Part shown: one piece after another, positions 49,838-58,642 of the stretch | Numbering within the stretch: the stretch's first letter is position 1 | Layout: each line of letters begins with the position of its first letter | DNA from: Paenibacillus rhizosphaerae | GTDB lineage: Bacteria; Bacillota; Bacilli; Paenibacillales; Paenibacillaceae | Length of the DNA stretch: 64,000 bases | Assembly: GCF_014192015.1 (NCBI RefSeq) | Contig: NZ_JACHXJ010000003.1 | Span: forward strand, 496,001 to 560,000 | Direction of reading: 5' to 3' | Program-made: the position numbers and the translations under genes | Notes under the pieces: model-generated | The model's database searches: none | What the model saw: only the letters and a program-made list of their open reading frames with translations | What the model was told of the DNA's origin: nothing

Positions 49838-50623
49838 TTATTTCGCAACATGCACCTGCACCCCGGCTTCTTTCAACCGGCTGCGGAGCTCCTCTCCGGG
49901 ATCTTCATCCGTAATGATTCCGTGCAGGGCCGCCACGGGCGCCACCTGGAACAGGGAACTGCGGCCGTTCTTCGTATGGTCAAATACGGCGATGGTTCGG
50001 TTCGTGCGCTTCATCATGATCATCGCCGTATTCGCTTCAAGCTCGGAATAGGTGCTGGCCCCTTGTTCCGCCGAAAAACCGTCGATCCCCATAAACATGG
50101 TGTGAATGTTGATCGCCTCCAGCGTCCGCTCGGCAAGCGGGCCGCACAGCTCGAAGTTTTTGCTGCGCAGCATGCCGCCGGTCAGCACGACCTGAAGGTC
50201 TTCGTTCTCCGACAGCTCCATCGCAATATTGACGGCATTGGTTACCACCGTAATATTGCGGCGGTTCTTGAGTGCCCTCGCAATGAGATACGTCGTGGTT
50301 CCGCCCGTCAGGCCGACCACGTCTCCCTCTTCCACGAGGGAAGCCGCCATGGCGGCGATTTTTTCCTTCTCCTGATACAGCTTGTTCTGCTTCTCGTGAA
50401 ATGGAATTTCCCTTCCGGCGGTGATTCCCGCCGATTTGGCGCCTCCGCCCATCGTGCGGATGACCCGTCCCGATTTCTCAAGCGCCTCCAGATCCCTGCG
50501 TGCCGTAGCCTCAGAGCACTTGAAGCGGGCCGTCACCTTCTGAAGGGAAATAGAGCCGTGCTGCAGGATGTAGTCCAATATCTGTTCCCGGCGTTCTTCT
50601 TTCGATCCATTTCGTTCACTCAA
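49838..50623 (-). CDS. DeoR/GlpR-family transcriptional regulator
   Basis: The 261-residue DeoR-type regulator has an N-terminal winged helix (RREQILDYILQHGSISLQKV, then CSEATARRDLEALEKSGRVIRTMGG) and a C-terminal sugar-phosphate-sensing domain (AASLVEEGDVVGLTGGTTTYLI, VVTNAVNIAMEL and VLTGGMLR). It lies second in the operon between the SIS isomerase and ROK kinase genes, so it probably regulates its own operon in response to a sugar phosphate intermediate. The palindrome in the operon promoter is the likely operator. Confidence 0.92.
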   Translation of the reverse strand: MSERNGSKEERREQILDYILQHGSISLQKVTARFKCSEATARRDLEALEKSGRVIRTMGGGAKSAGITAGREIPFHEKQNKLYQEKEKIAAMAASLVEEGDVVGLTGGTTTYLIARALKNRRNITVVTNAVNIAMELSENEDLQVVLTGGMLRSKNFELCGPLAERTLEAINIHTMFMGIDGFSAEQGASTYSELEANTAMIMMKRTNRTIAVFDHTKNGRSSLFQVAPVAALHGIITDEDPGEELRSRLKEAGVQVHVAK

Positions 50624-50643
50624 AGCGATTCTCTCCTTATGGT

Positions 50644-51705
50644 TTAAATTTTGACCACCTGGGTCAAATTCCGCGGGCTGTCCGGATTTCTCCCCTCCCG
50701 CAGTGCGGTGTAATACCCGATATATTGAACCAGCGGCATGTACAGCACCGCTCTCGCCTCATCGGACAGCGCCCGGCCTCCGGTCTCGAACACGAGATCC
50801 GCAAAGCCGGTGTCTCCGCCCTTATTCGCGGTAATGATGACGACATGCGCACCGTACTCTTTCATTTCCTGCGCTACCTTAATCTCATAGTCCCTTGCGG
50901 TTTCCGACAGCAGCAGGCAGACCATCGTTCCCGGCTCGACGACCGATTTCGGCCCGTGCCGGAATTCCATCGTGCCGAAGCTTTCCGTCCATACGCAGGA
51001 CATTTCCTTAATCTTCAGGCAGGCTTCCTGAGCCAGCCCGTAATAGGATCCCATGCCCAAATATATGAATTTGTTCAGCTCCGGATGGCCGGAAATCAGC
51101 TCCTTGGCGGCTTCATCCGCCTTGGCTACCACGCCGGCGCTGAGCTCTGCGGCTTCCTGAAGCTCCTTCAGCTGCTCGGTCTTGCCGGCCGCGTGTGCCA
51201 TCGCCCCTTGGAGCATAAAAGTCATGCTGCTAAAAGATTTCGTCATGACGGTGCTTTTCTCCTTGCCGAGCGGTGACAGCAAGTATGGAGCGAGCTTCGC
51301 CATCGTGCTCTCCTCATCGCAGGTGATGCTGCAGATCGTCCAATCCGGCAGATCCTTCACCGATTCCAGTGCGAGAATAACCTCCGTCGACTCTCCCGAA
51401 CGGGAAATCCCGACCAGCAGCACACGTCTTCCGGGCGGAACCGCCTGCTCCCGGAACAAAAAGACTTCGGATGACGGATAGGCCGCACCGCTGCGCCCCG
51501 TCCATTTGCGAAACGTGGACGCGGCGGTCTGCGCCAAATAATAGGAAGTCCCTGATCCGATAAAAATGACTTCATCAAACGAAGAATTGCCGATAAACTG
51601 GGAGATCCACTCCTGCTGCGCTTCGAGCTGCTTCCAGGCAGCCGCAAGCGCGTCGGATTGTCCGCCGATCTCTGGATACGTCAGTACGCCTTGAGTCTGT
51701 GCCAA
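50644..51705 (-). CDS. SIS-domain sugar isomerase/deaminase, AgaS-like
   Basis: The 353-residue protein has two SIS domains (IFIGSGTSYYLAQTAAS with GISRSGESTEVILALESV; FIYLGMGSYYGLAQEACLKI with VWTESFGTMEFRHGPKS). The FRHGPKS signature is that of AgaS and GlmS-type isomerases. AgaS converts galactosamine-6-phosphate to tagatose-6-phosphate with loss of ammonia. Together with the downstream class II aldolase this suggests an amino-sugar to tagatose route. FrlB-like fructosamine chemistry is an alternative. It is the first gene behind a strong promoter. Confidence 0.85.
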   Translation of the reverse strand: MAQTQGVLTYPEIGGQSDALAAAWKQLEAQQEWISQFIGNSSFDEVIFIGSGTSYYLAQTAASTFRKWTGRSGAAYPSSEVFLFREQAVPPGRRVLLVGISRSGESTEVILALESVKDLPDWTICSITCDEESTMAKLAPYLLSPLGKEKSTVMTKSFSSMTFMLQGAMAHAAGKTEQLKELQEAAELSAGVVAKADEAAKELISGHPELNKFIYLGMGSYYGLAQEACLKIKEMSCVWTESFGTMEFRHGPKSVVEPGTMVCLLLSETARDYEIKVAQEMKEYGAHVVIITANKGGDTGFADLVFETGGRALSDEARAVLYMPLVQYIGYYTALREGRNPDSPRNLTQVVKI

Positions 51706-51761
51706 TGAATACCCACCCCGATCTCATCATATTGGTAGTATAGCTGTTGTTTCTATTGGAA

Positions 51762-51790
51762 ATTATATTGCAATGCATTGAAATATTCAA
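51762..51790 (-). promoter_or_regulatory. Sigma-A promoter of the AgaS-like operon
   Basis: On the reverse strand TTGAAT (51785-51790) and TATAAT (51762-51767) are 17 bases apart. The leader to the first ATG is about 50 bases. Confidence 0.7.
51768..51784. promoter_or_regulatory. Palindromic operator candidate in the promoter spacer
   Basis: The spacer between -35 and -10 is almost entirely a palindrome, TTGCAATGCATTGAAA, with a perfect core CAATGCATTG at 51771-51780. Placement between the promoter elements suits repression by the DeoR-family protein encoded in the operon. Confidence 0.45.
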
Positions 51791-51868
51791 TCATTATTTT
51801 GATATAAAATTGCAAAACAAACCCCGATCAGGATGATGGCCCTCTTATCAAAACTCAACAACTCAATC

Positions 51869-51906
51869 AAAAAAGGACAAATCCATAATATATGGATTTG
51901 CCCTTC
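51869..51906 (-). terminator. Rho-independent terminator of the opp/peptidase/ROK operon
   Basis: Read leftward, CAAATCCAT pairs perfectly with ATGGATTTG (51892-51900 with 51878-51886), followed by TCCTTTTTT. It lies about 80 bases after the ROK stop codon. Confidence 0.82.
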
Positions 51907-51983
51907 CTTTCATTACCTCATATCCATGTTGCCTATTTAAAATGCACGCATAATAGATAAGATTGCGTATAGTTTTCAGCCGT

Positions 51984-52952
51984 CTATTCCACGAACAGGG
52001 CTGCCGCCCCAATAATGCCCACATCGTCTTTCAGCTCAGCGGGCTTGATCGCATAGGTGCCCCGGTAGGGCTCCATGACCAGTTCCCCGGTCTTGTCGCG
52101 GAGCGGCTCGAAGAAGGCCGTCCCGGCTCTGCTGACGCCGCCGCCAATGACGATGCAATCCGGATTAAAGCTGTGAATGATGTTCATGAGTCCAAGGCCC
52201 GTATAATGTATGACCTGCTTCAGCGTGTCTTGGGCCAGCTTGTCGTTCGTCGCCGCGGCTTGAAACACATGCTTGGCGCCCAGCGGCACGCCTTCCGCTT
52301 CGGCCAGCGCGGTCATCTGCGTCATGCCTTCCGCCGCCGCGGCAACCGCCTCGGAAGCCTGGCGGGCGATGGCCGTCCCGGAGGCATAGGTCTCCCAGCA
52401 GCCCCGCTGGCCGCAGCCGCACAGCGCCCCGTTCGGGTCGACCACTGTATGGCCGAGCTCGCCCGCGAAGGAGCTCGTTCCCAGGTACAGCTTCCCATCA
52501 AGAACCAGGCCAGAGCCGATACCGGTGCTCAGGGTAACGTAAACCATGCTCTGTGACCCGCGTCCTGCTCCGTACACGTATTCTCCCCATGCCGCCGCGT
52601 TCGCGTCATTGATCAGCTTCGCCGGCACCTGCAGCCGCTTCTCCAGCTCCGCCTGCAGCGAAATGCCGTTCCATCCGGGCAGGTTCACTCCGTTGCGGAT
52701 GATCCCCCGGCGGGTGTCGACCGCCCCCGGGGAAGCCAAGCCGACACCGGCGATTTCGTGTTCTCCACTCACTTCCGTTATCGTATCTACGATCGCCTGA
52801 ATGACCTCATCCGAGCTTTTCAGCCCTGCGGTCGCCTTCTGGCTTCGGGCCAGCATTCTTCCGCTAGCGTCCAAAAGCCCTGTTGCGATTTTCGTTCCGC
52901 CGAGATCCACCCCGACGATCATCTTAGGTTGTTTGTCCAATGATTTCACCAC
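51984..52952 (-). CDS. ROK-family glucokinase-like sugar kinase
   Basis: The 322-residue ROK kinase shows MIVGVDLGGTKIATGLLD, GVGLASPGAVDTRRG, the catalytic LINDANAAAWGEYVYGAG, VYVTLSTGIGSG, GELGHTVVDPNG, the zinc motif CGCGQRGCWETYASG and DCIVIGGGVSRAG. It most resembles glucokinase or N-acetylglucosamine/ManNAc kinases of this family. It is the last gene of the long leftward operon, 20 bases after cutC, and is followed by a terminator. Which sugar it phosphorylates is not evident. Confidence 0.9.
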   Translation of the reverse strand: MVKSLDKQPKMIVGVDLGGTKIATGLLDASGRMLARSQKATAGLKSSDEVIQAIVDTITEVSGEHEIAGVGLASPGAVDTRRGIIRNGVNLPGWNGISLQAELEKRLQVPAKLINDANAAAWGEYVYGAGRGSQSMVYVTLSTGIGSGLVLDGKLYLGTSSFAGELGHTVVDPNGALCGCGQRGCWETYASGTAIARQASEAVAAAAEGMTQMTALAEAEGVPLGAKHVFQAAATNDKLAQDTLKQVIHYTGLGLMNIIHSFNPDCIVIGGGVSRAGTAFFEPLRDKTGELVMEPYRGTYAIKPAELKDDVGIIGAAALFVE

Positions 52953-52972
52953 AGTAATCGAGTATTTTGTTG

Positions 52973-53677
52973 TTACCCTGCTGACTTTGCGATGGATTTC
53001 ACCGTCTGCGCCGCCGCCTTCACCCGCTCGGAATCGAGCGGCAGCAGGTAATTCCCTTCCGCTCTCAGCGCCGAGCCGAAATGGACCTCGGGCACGCCCG
53101 TCTTCTGGACGAACTCCGGAAGCCCCGGGACAGTCAAACCGTATCCAGCCAAGATACGGATGCCGGTTCCGGCCGATGCCTCGACCAGTGCTTGGATGCG
53201 GTCCGTCGACTCCGGCGCGGCCCGTGGCCCTCCCGAAGTTAAAATCCGGTTAATCTGCGGATACGCCGACAACGTCCGGAGCGCTCCGAGCTGATCGTCG
53301 ATTTCGTCGAATGCCCGGTGGAACGTCACGTTCAGACCGTCGGCTTCCTTCAGCAGCAACTCCAGCGCCTCAGTATCAATCGTCCGGTCCGGTTTTAACG
53401 TTCCAAGCACGATCCCCGCCGCTCCGCACTCTCGGATAAAAGCAATATCCTCGCGCATCGTCAGCAGGTCGTATTGGTCATAGACAAACGACTGGCTGTG
53501 CGGCCGGACCATGACATGGACCGGGATGCTCATCAGGCCTACGACCTTGCGGATCATTCCCGGCCCCGGCGTCAATCCGCCTTCCATAATGCCCGTCACC
53601 AGCTCCAGGCGGTCCGCTCCCGCATTCTCGGCGACGAGCGCATCGTACAAATTGGTTGCGATTACTTCCAGCTTCAC
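52973..53677 (-). CDS. cutC: CutC-family protein
   Basis: The 234-residue TIM-barrel CutC protein shows EVIATNLYDALVAENAGADRLEL, GGLTPGPGMIRKVV, VMVRPHSQSFVYD, GIVLGTLKPDRTID, VTFHRAFDEI, RILTSGG and EVHFGSALR. The family was named for copper tolerance in E. coli, but a copper role is disputed and the barrel looks enzymatic. Its placement between an aminopeptidase (four-base overlap) and a ROK kinase suggests a role in sugar or peptide catabolism here. Confidence 0.92.
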   Translation of the reverse strand: MKLEVIATNLYDALVAENAGADRLELVTGIMEGGLTPGPGMIRKVVGLMSIPVHVMVRPHSQSFVYDQYDLLTMREDIAFIRECGAAGIVLGTLKPDRTIDTEALELLLKEADGLNVTFHRAFDEIDDQLGALRTLSAYPQINRILTSGGPRAAPESTDRIQALVEASAGTGIRILAGYGLTVPGLPEFVQKTGVPEVHFGSALRAEGNYLLPLDSERVKAAAQTVKSIAKSAG

Positions 53678-55131
53678 TCCGCAGTGCCTCCATTTTCAGA
53701 ATTGGCCTGTTCCGTCACAAAATCAGCCAGCAGCCGGACTCCGTAACCGGTAGCCCCCGCAGCTTTATACCCCCGGTCCGACGGGACCTGGGACGTATTG
53801 GCCATGTCGATATGGCACCAGCGCGCCTTAGAGGGCACAAACCGCCGCAGGAACAGGGCTGCCATATTGGCTCCCCCGTAAGGGCTTGAGGCCAGATTGG
53901 CCAGATCGGCGTACGGGCTGCCCAGGAGCTCCTCGTCCTCATCGACAAGCGGAAGGCGCCAGATCGGGTCGCCGTTCTTGCCGCCGATCCGCATCAGCTG
54001 CTCGGCAAATCCGGCGTCGCCCCAAATGCCGGCCACCCGCAGACCCAGAGCATGTCCCACTGCTCCGGTCAGCGTCGCAATGTCGATGATCCGCTCGGCC
54101 CCGCTTCGGGCAGCGTGCAGGATGGCGTCGGCCAGGATCAGCCGGCCTTCGGCATCCGTATTAACCACCTGCACGGACAAGCCGTTGGGATAGCGGATCA
54201 CATGCGACGGCAGAATGGCGCCTGCATCCGGCACGTTTTCCGCGATCGGAATCAGCGCCGTGATTCTCGCCTTCACTTCCAGCCGGGTGAGCAGGTCCAT
54301 CGCGCCGATGACGGCCGCGGCCCCGCCCATGTCGAAGCGGGCGTCGCTTAAATCCCGGGCGACCTTCAGGTTCATGCCGCCCATATCAAACGTGATCCCC
54401 TTGCCGATCAGCGCCAGATGCGGGGCGCTTGAATCGCCAAGGTATTCGATCTCCACCATGGCCGGCGGATGTTTGCTCCCGCTTCCGACGGCCAGCAGGC
54501 CGTTCATCTGCCGCTGCTTCAGTTCCTCGCCCTGGTATACGTGAAGCTTCACGTTCCTGCCGGCAAATACGGTCTTGATCCGCTGCACGAAGCTGGCCGG
54601 ATGAAGATCATTCGGCGCCTCGTTGCACAGGTCCCGCGCCAAGGCGACCGCTTCGGCCCGCGCGCGTCCAAGCCAGGCCGCTTCCGCATAGCTCCGCTCG
54701 GCGGCGGACTCGATCCGAATCCAATCGACCTGCCCCTTTTTGTGGCGCGATGTATATTTATCGAACACGTACGTGCCCAGAAGCCACCCTTCGACCCAGG
54801 CTACGGCCGCCTGCTCAGGCCATTCGCCTTCCCCGAAAACCTCACGGAGGGCTGTACACTCAATCGACGCGGTTCTTAAGGCCGCCTTGCGGATTTCGCG
54901 GCCTGCACCGCCGGCGGCTTCCCGCAGCGCCTCCATGCCGAATTTGTCCCGACTGCCCAGACCGACGACGAGAATATCCTGCTCCCCGTGCCGTCCGTAA
55001 AACCAATGGACGGCGCCGCGGCCGCCCATGCCTTCGCGAAGGGTGAGCCCGGAGGCTTCTCCGTCGCTGTCCTCAAACACCGGATAGATCGTTACATCCG
55101 CCGGTTGCCCTGTTCCTGATATCAATTCCAT
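53674..55131 (-). CDS. M17-family leucyl aminopeptidase
   Basis: The 485-residue cytosolic metallo-aminopeptidase of family M17 has an N-terminal macro-like domain (about 1-165) and a catalytic domain. The two metal motifs are LIGKGITFDMGGMNLK and VVNTDAEGRLILADAI, the latter with the bicarbonate-binding Arg; a Met occupies the place of the usual Ser in FDSGG. It trims N-terminal residues from peptides. Its end overlaps cutC by four bases. Upstream, pepV is 42 bases away. Confidence 0.92.
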   Translation of the reverse strand: MELISGTGQPADVTIYPVFEDSDGEASGLTLREGMGGRGAVHWFYGRHGEQDILVVGLGSRDKFGMEALREAAGGAGREIRKAALRTASIECTALREVFGEGEWPEQAAVAWVEGWLLGTYVFDKYTSRHKKGQVDWIRIESAAERSYAEAAWLGRARAEAVALARDLCNEAPNDLHPASFVQRIKTVFAGRNVKLHVYQGEELKQRQMNGLLAVGSGSKHPPAMVEIEYLGDSSAPHLALIGKGITFDMGGMNLKVARDLSDARFDMGGAAAVIGAMDLLTRLEVKARITALIPIAENVPDAGAILPSHVIRYPNGLSVQVVNTDAEGRLILADAILHAARSGAERIIDIATLTGAVGHALGLRVAGIWGDAGFAEQLMRIGGKNGDPIWRLPLVDEDEELLGSPYADLANLASSPYGGANMAALFLRRFVPSKARWCHIDMANTSQVPSDRGYKAAGATGYGVRLLADFVTEQANSENGGTAE

Positions 55132-55173
55132 CAGCTGTACATTCCTTTACAAGAATTTTGGTTAAGCCGCAGA

Positions 55174-56607
55174 TTATAGGTTCAGATTGGCCAGCTCATG
55201 CATCGCCCGGGCATAGATCGCCGTCGAGCGAATCAGTGCATCGATGTCGATATGTTCGTTTCTTTGATGTGCCGAATTGGCCATGCCCGGAAATACCGGG
55301 CCGAATGCAACGCCGTTTGCGATATACGCCGCATAGGTTCCGCCTCCGGTTGACAGCAGCTCGGCCGGCTGCCCCGTCTCCGCCTCGTAGACCCGCTGCA
55401 GCGCTTCGATCATCGGATGATCGTCCGGCACGCAGTGCGGATGTTTCAAGCTCGGCGGTTCGATCTCAAGGCCGCAAGCCGAAGCCCGGACCCCGATGTT
55501 CTCCAAAATATCCGCCTGATTGCCGCAAACCGGATATCTCAGGTTGATGTGAAAATACGATTCTCCTTCCGGATCATACTGCAGCAGACCCGTGTTAACC
55601 GTCAGCGGTCCGGTGATCTGGTCTTCCATCGCAATGCCGAACGCACGCCCGTGGACATCGCCGTACATCAGCGCATCGACCGTATGAAGATAATGCTCCG
55701 CACCCGAAGGGAACGAGAACTCCTTCAGAAAATGGATCAGCCTGAGGCCCGCATTAACGCCGAGCTGCGGCTCCATCCCATGGGCCGTCTTACCGGTCAG
55801 GGACAGGCTTGCCGTCCGCCCTTCAGCATCGATCTCAAAGCTTCCTTTCAACCCTTCCGACGCGCAGTAGTCCTCATAGGCCTTCTGCATCGCATTCAGG
55901 CTGCCTGTGTCTCCCGCCACCTCGGCGCGCGCCCCCTCAGGCACGCTGTTAGCTACCTCGCCAGCCGTGAATAACCGCAGCTGGTACTCGAAGCCGGACG
56001 AATCGCTGTCCTCAATCCGCTTAAAGAGCAGCCGCGTATTGATCTGCCCTTTCTCGGCCCGAACGATCGGGAAATCGGCATCCGGCGTAAAACCGCAGAC
56101 CGGCGCCGGCTCCAGCTCGTTATATTTCTGCATGCACTTCCCTGTCCGCTCCTCGTCCGTTCCAAATATGAGGCGGATCCGGTGCTTCAGCGGAAGCCCC
56201 ATGTCTTTGACGATTTTGAGCCCGTAAAACGCAGCCATCGCCGGACCTTTATCGTCCTCGGCGCCCCGCGCAAAAATTTTCCCTCCCCGGACGGACGGCT
56301 CGAAAGGCGGGGTCGTCCATTGTCCGGATGCCGGAACGACGTCCAGATGGCTTAGAACGGCTACATAGTGCTCGGCCGATTCCGGACCGAATTCGGCATA
56401 GCCTGCATATCCGTCCAGGTTCCGGACCCGGAAGCCTTCGGCGGCACAAAGGTCCAGCATATATTGAAGCGCCTCCGCGACCCCTTGGCCCATCGGCTGC
56501 CCGGGACCGCTGGTATCCGGATCATAGACGCTGTCGATTCTCAGAAGCCCGGACAAATGTTCAATCAGGGCCTCTTCCTGCTCTTCGGCCATTTCATACC
56601 AGCTCAT
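55174..56607 (-). CDS. pepV: M20-family dipeptidase PepV
   Basis: The 477-residue zinc dipeptidase of the PepV/Sapep type has metal ligands in VLSHLDVVPASGQW, GAEDDKGP and TDEERTGKCMQKY (catalytic Glu pair), then TPDADFPIVRAEKGQ. A long lid domain (about 190-370) and a C-terminal His in FGPVFPGMANSAHQRNEHI complete it. It cleaves unblocked dipeptides. It overlaps oppF by four bases, tying peptide import to breakdown. Confidence 0.94.
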   Translation of the reverse strand: MSWYEMAEEQEEALIEHLSGLLRIDSVYDPDTSGPGQPMGQGVAEALQYMLDLCAAEGFRVRNLDGYAGYAEFGPESAEHYVAVLSHLDVVPASGQWTTPPFEPSVRGGKIFARGAEDDKGPAMAAFYGLKIVKDMGLPLKHRIRLIFGTDEERTGKCMQKYNELEPAPVCGFTPDADFPIVRAEKGQINTRLLFKRIEDSDSSGFEYQLRLFTAGEVANSVPEGARAEVAGDTGSLNAMQKAYEDYCASEGLKGSFEIDAEGRTASLSLTGKTAHGMEPQLGVNAGLRLIHFLKEFSFPSGAEHYLHTVDALMYGDVHGRAFGIAMEDQITGPLTVNTGLLQYDPEGESYFHINLRYPVCGNQADILENIGVRASACGLEIEPPSLKHPHCVPDDHPMIEALQRVYEAETGQPAELLSTGGGTYAAYIANGVAFGPVFPGMANSAHQRNEHIDIDALIRSTAIYARAMHELANLNL

Positions 56608-57623
56608 GCGCCGGCTCCCTCCTTGCTTAAGCTCATATTTTTGCTTGGATCATACAGATGGCAGGCCACCCAGTGCCCTTGTTCTGCTTCCTGCCATACC
56701 GGCGCTTCCGCAGCACACAGCTCCGTGGCAAACGGGCAGCGTGTCCGGAAACGGCATCCGCTCGGCGGGTTGATCGGGCTTGGCAGATCACCCTGCAGCA
56801 CCATGCGTTCCCGGCCGCGCTCCAGCTTCGGATCGGGTACCGGGATCGCCGAGAGCAGCGTCTTGGTGTATGGATGCAGCGGATTCTCAAACAGCTCGTC
56901 GCTGCTTGTAAGCTCGACCATGCCCCCGAGGTACATCACCCCGATGCGGTCGCTGATATGCTTTACCATCGACAGGTCATGAGCAATGAACAAATACGTC
57001 AATCCCAGCTCCTGCTGCAGCTTCTTCATCAGGTTCACGACCTGTGCCTGGATCGATACGTCCAGCGCCGAAATCGGCTCATCGGCGATCACGAACCGCG
57101 GATGAACTGCGAGCGCCCGGGCGATGCCGATCCGCTGGCGCTGGCCTCCTGAAAATTCATGCGGGAACCGTTCGGCGTGGCTCCGGTTGAGCCCGACGGT
57201 CTCCAGCAGGTCGTAGACCATCTGCTGGCGCTCCTTTCGGTTCTTGGCGATGCCGTGGGCGTCAATGCCTTCGGCGATGATGTCCGTCACTGTCATTCGC
57301 TGGTTCAGCGAGGCGTAGGGATCCTGGAAGATCATCTGGATGCTCCGGCTCAGCTTCTTGCGCTCGGAGTTAGACTTGCGGCCGTGCACTGCCTCGCCGT
57401 CAAAGCTGACCGTCCCTTCCGTCGCTTCATAGAGACGGATCAGCGTGCGGCCCAGCGTTGACTTGCCGCAGCCGGACTCGCCGACAAGTCCGAAGGTCTC
57501 CCCCGGATAAATGTCAAACGAGACATCGTCCACCGCTTTCAGAATCTGTCCGCGGCCCACGTCAAAATGCTTCTTCAAATGCTTGACCTCGACCAGCGGT
57601 TTTGTCCCCTTCTCGTGCTTCAT
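56604..57623 (-). CDS. oppF: Oligopeptide ABC transporter ATP-binding protein, OppF type
   Basis: The 339-residue ATPase subunit has Walker A GESGCGKSTLGR, Q-loop IFQDPYASLNQRM, signature EFSGGQRQRIGIARAL, Walker B FVIADEPISALDVS and the OppF C-terminal cysteine cluster (GCRFRTRCPFATELCAAEAP), which in relatives binds an Fe-S cluster. It forms the ATPase heterodimer with OppD. Four-base overlaps join it to oppD upstream and pepV downstream. Confidence 0.95.
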   Translation of the reverse strand: MKHEKGTKPLVEVKHLKKHFDVGRGQILKAVDDVSFDIYPGETFGLVGESGCGKSTLGRTLIRLYEATEGTVSFDGEAVHGRKSNSERKKLSRSIQMIFQDPYASLNQRMTVTDIIAEGIDAHGIAKNRKERQQMVYDLLETVGLNRSHAERFPHEFSGGQRQRIGIARALAVHPRFVIADEPISALDVSIQAQVVNLMKKLQQELGLTYLFIAHDLSMVKHISDRIGVMYLGGMVELTSSDELFENPLHPYTKTLLSAIPVPDPKLERGRERMVLQGDLPSPINPPSGCRFRTRCPFATELCAAEAPVWQEAEQGHWVACHLYDPSKNMSLSKEGAGA

Positions 57624-58630
57624 GGCCGATCACCTCCCGCAAGCGGACTCTGCACTCTCGGCGCCCGGCTGTCCTGCAGCCAGCAGGCCGCGCGGTGCGT
57701 CTCCGAGTGCTCTGTATATTCTGGCATATATTCATGGCAAATTTCCATCGCGTACGGGCAGCGTGCCGCAAACGGGCATCCCATTGGCGGGTCGCTGAGG
57801 TCCGGCGGCGTGCCGGGAATGGCCATCAGCTCCTCTGATTTCTCATGCAGCTTCGGCATGGAAGCGAGCAGCCCCCAGGTATACGGATGCTTGCCTTCAT
57901 AAAAGATTTCATCGACCGTACCGGTTTCCACGATTTTACCGGCGTACATGACCGCCACGCGCGACGCCATGTTCGCAACTACGCCCAGATCGTGCGTAAT
58001 CAGCACGATGGACGTGTCCAGCTCCTGCTGCAGCTTCTTCATCAGCTCCAGAATTTGTGCCTGAATCGTCACATCGAGCGCAGTCGTCGGCTCGTCGGCG
58101 ATCAGCACCTTCGGGTTGCATGCCAGCGCAATCGCGATGACCACACGCTGGCGCATGCCTCCGGACAGCTGGTGCGGGTACTGCTTCAGCCGCTTGTCCG
58201 GGTTCGGAATGCCGACCTGGTCCAGCAGCTCCACCGCCCGCCGGTTGGCTTCCGCGCCGCCGAGCTTGCGGTGCTTCTTCAGCACCTCGGTGATCTGCTT
58301 GCCGATCGTCATCGTCGGATTCAGCGACGTCATCGGGTCCTGAAAGATCATCGAAATGTCCCGGCCCCGGATATCCTGCATCTGCTTTTCCGGCAGCGAC
58401 GCGATATCCTTGCCTTCAAAGCGAATCGAACCGTGTTTGATTTTCGCGGACTTCGCCAGCAGCCTCATGATGCTTTTGGAAGTCACCGATTTGCCGGAGC
58501 CGGATTCCCCCACAATCGCCAGTGTCTCGCCCCGGCCCAGGGAAAATCCGACGCCGCGCACGGCCTGCACTTCGCCCGCATATGTGAAAAAGCTGACCTG
58601 CAAATCCTGCACTTCGAGCAAGTTGTCCAT
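57620..58630 (-). CDS. oppD: Oligopeptide ABC transporter ATP-binding protein, OppD type
   Basis: The 336-residue ATPase has Walker A GESGSGKSVTSKSI, Q-loop IFQDPMTSLNPTM, signature QLSGGMRQRVVIAIAL, Walker B VLIADEPTTALDVT and the C-terminal cysteines GCPFAARCPYAMEICHE. It begins MDNLLEVQDLQVSFFTYAGE. It pairs with OppF. A 12-base gap separates it from oppC. Confidence 0.95.
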   Translation of the reverse strand: MDNLLEVQDLQVSFFTYAGEVQAVRGVGFSLGRGETLAIVGESGSGKSVTSKSIMRLLAKSAKIKHGSIRFEGKDIASLPEKQMQDIRGRDISMIFQDPMTSLNPTMTIGKQITEVLKKHRKLGGAEANRRAVELLDQVGIPNPDKRLKQYPHQLSGGMRQRVVIAIALACNPKVLIADEPTTALDVTIQAQILELMKKLQQELDTSIVLITHDLGVVANMASRVAVMYAGKIVETGTVDEIFYEGKHPYTWGLLASMPKLHEKSEELMAIPGTPPDLSDPPMGCPFAARCPYAMEICHEYMPEYTEHSETHRAACWLQDSRAPRVQSPLAGGDRP

Positions 58631-58642
58631 TCTCTCTTCCCC

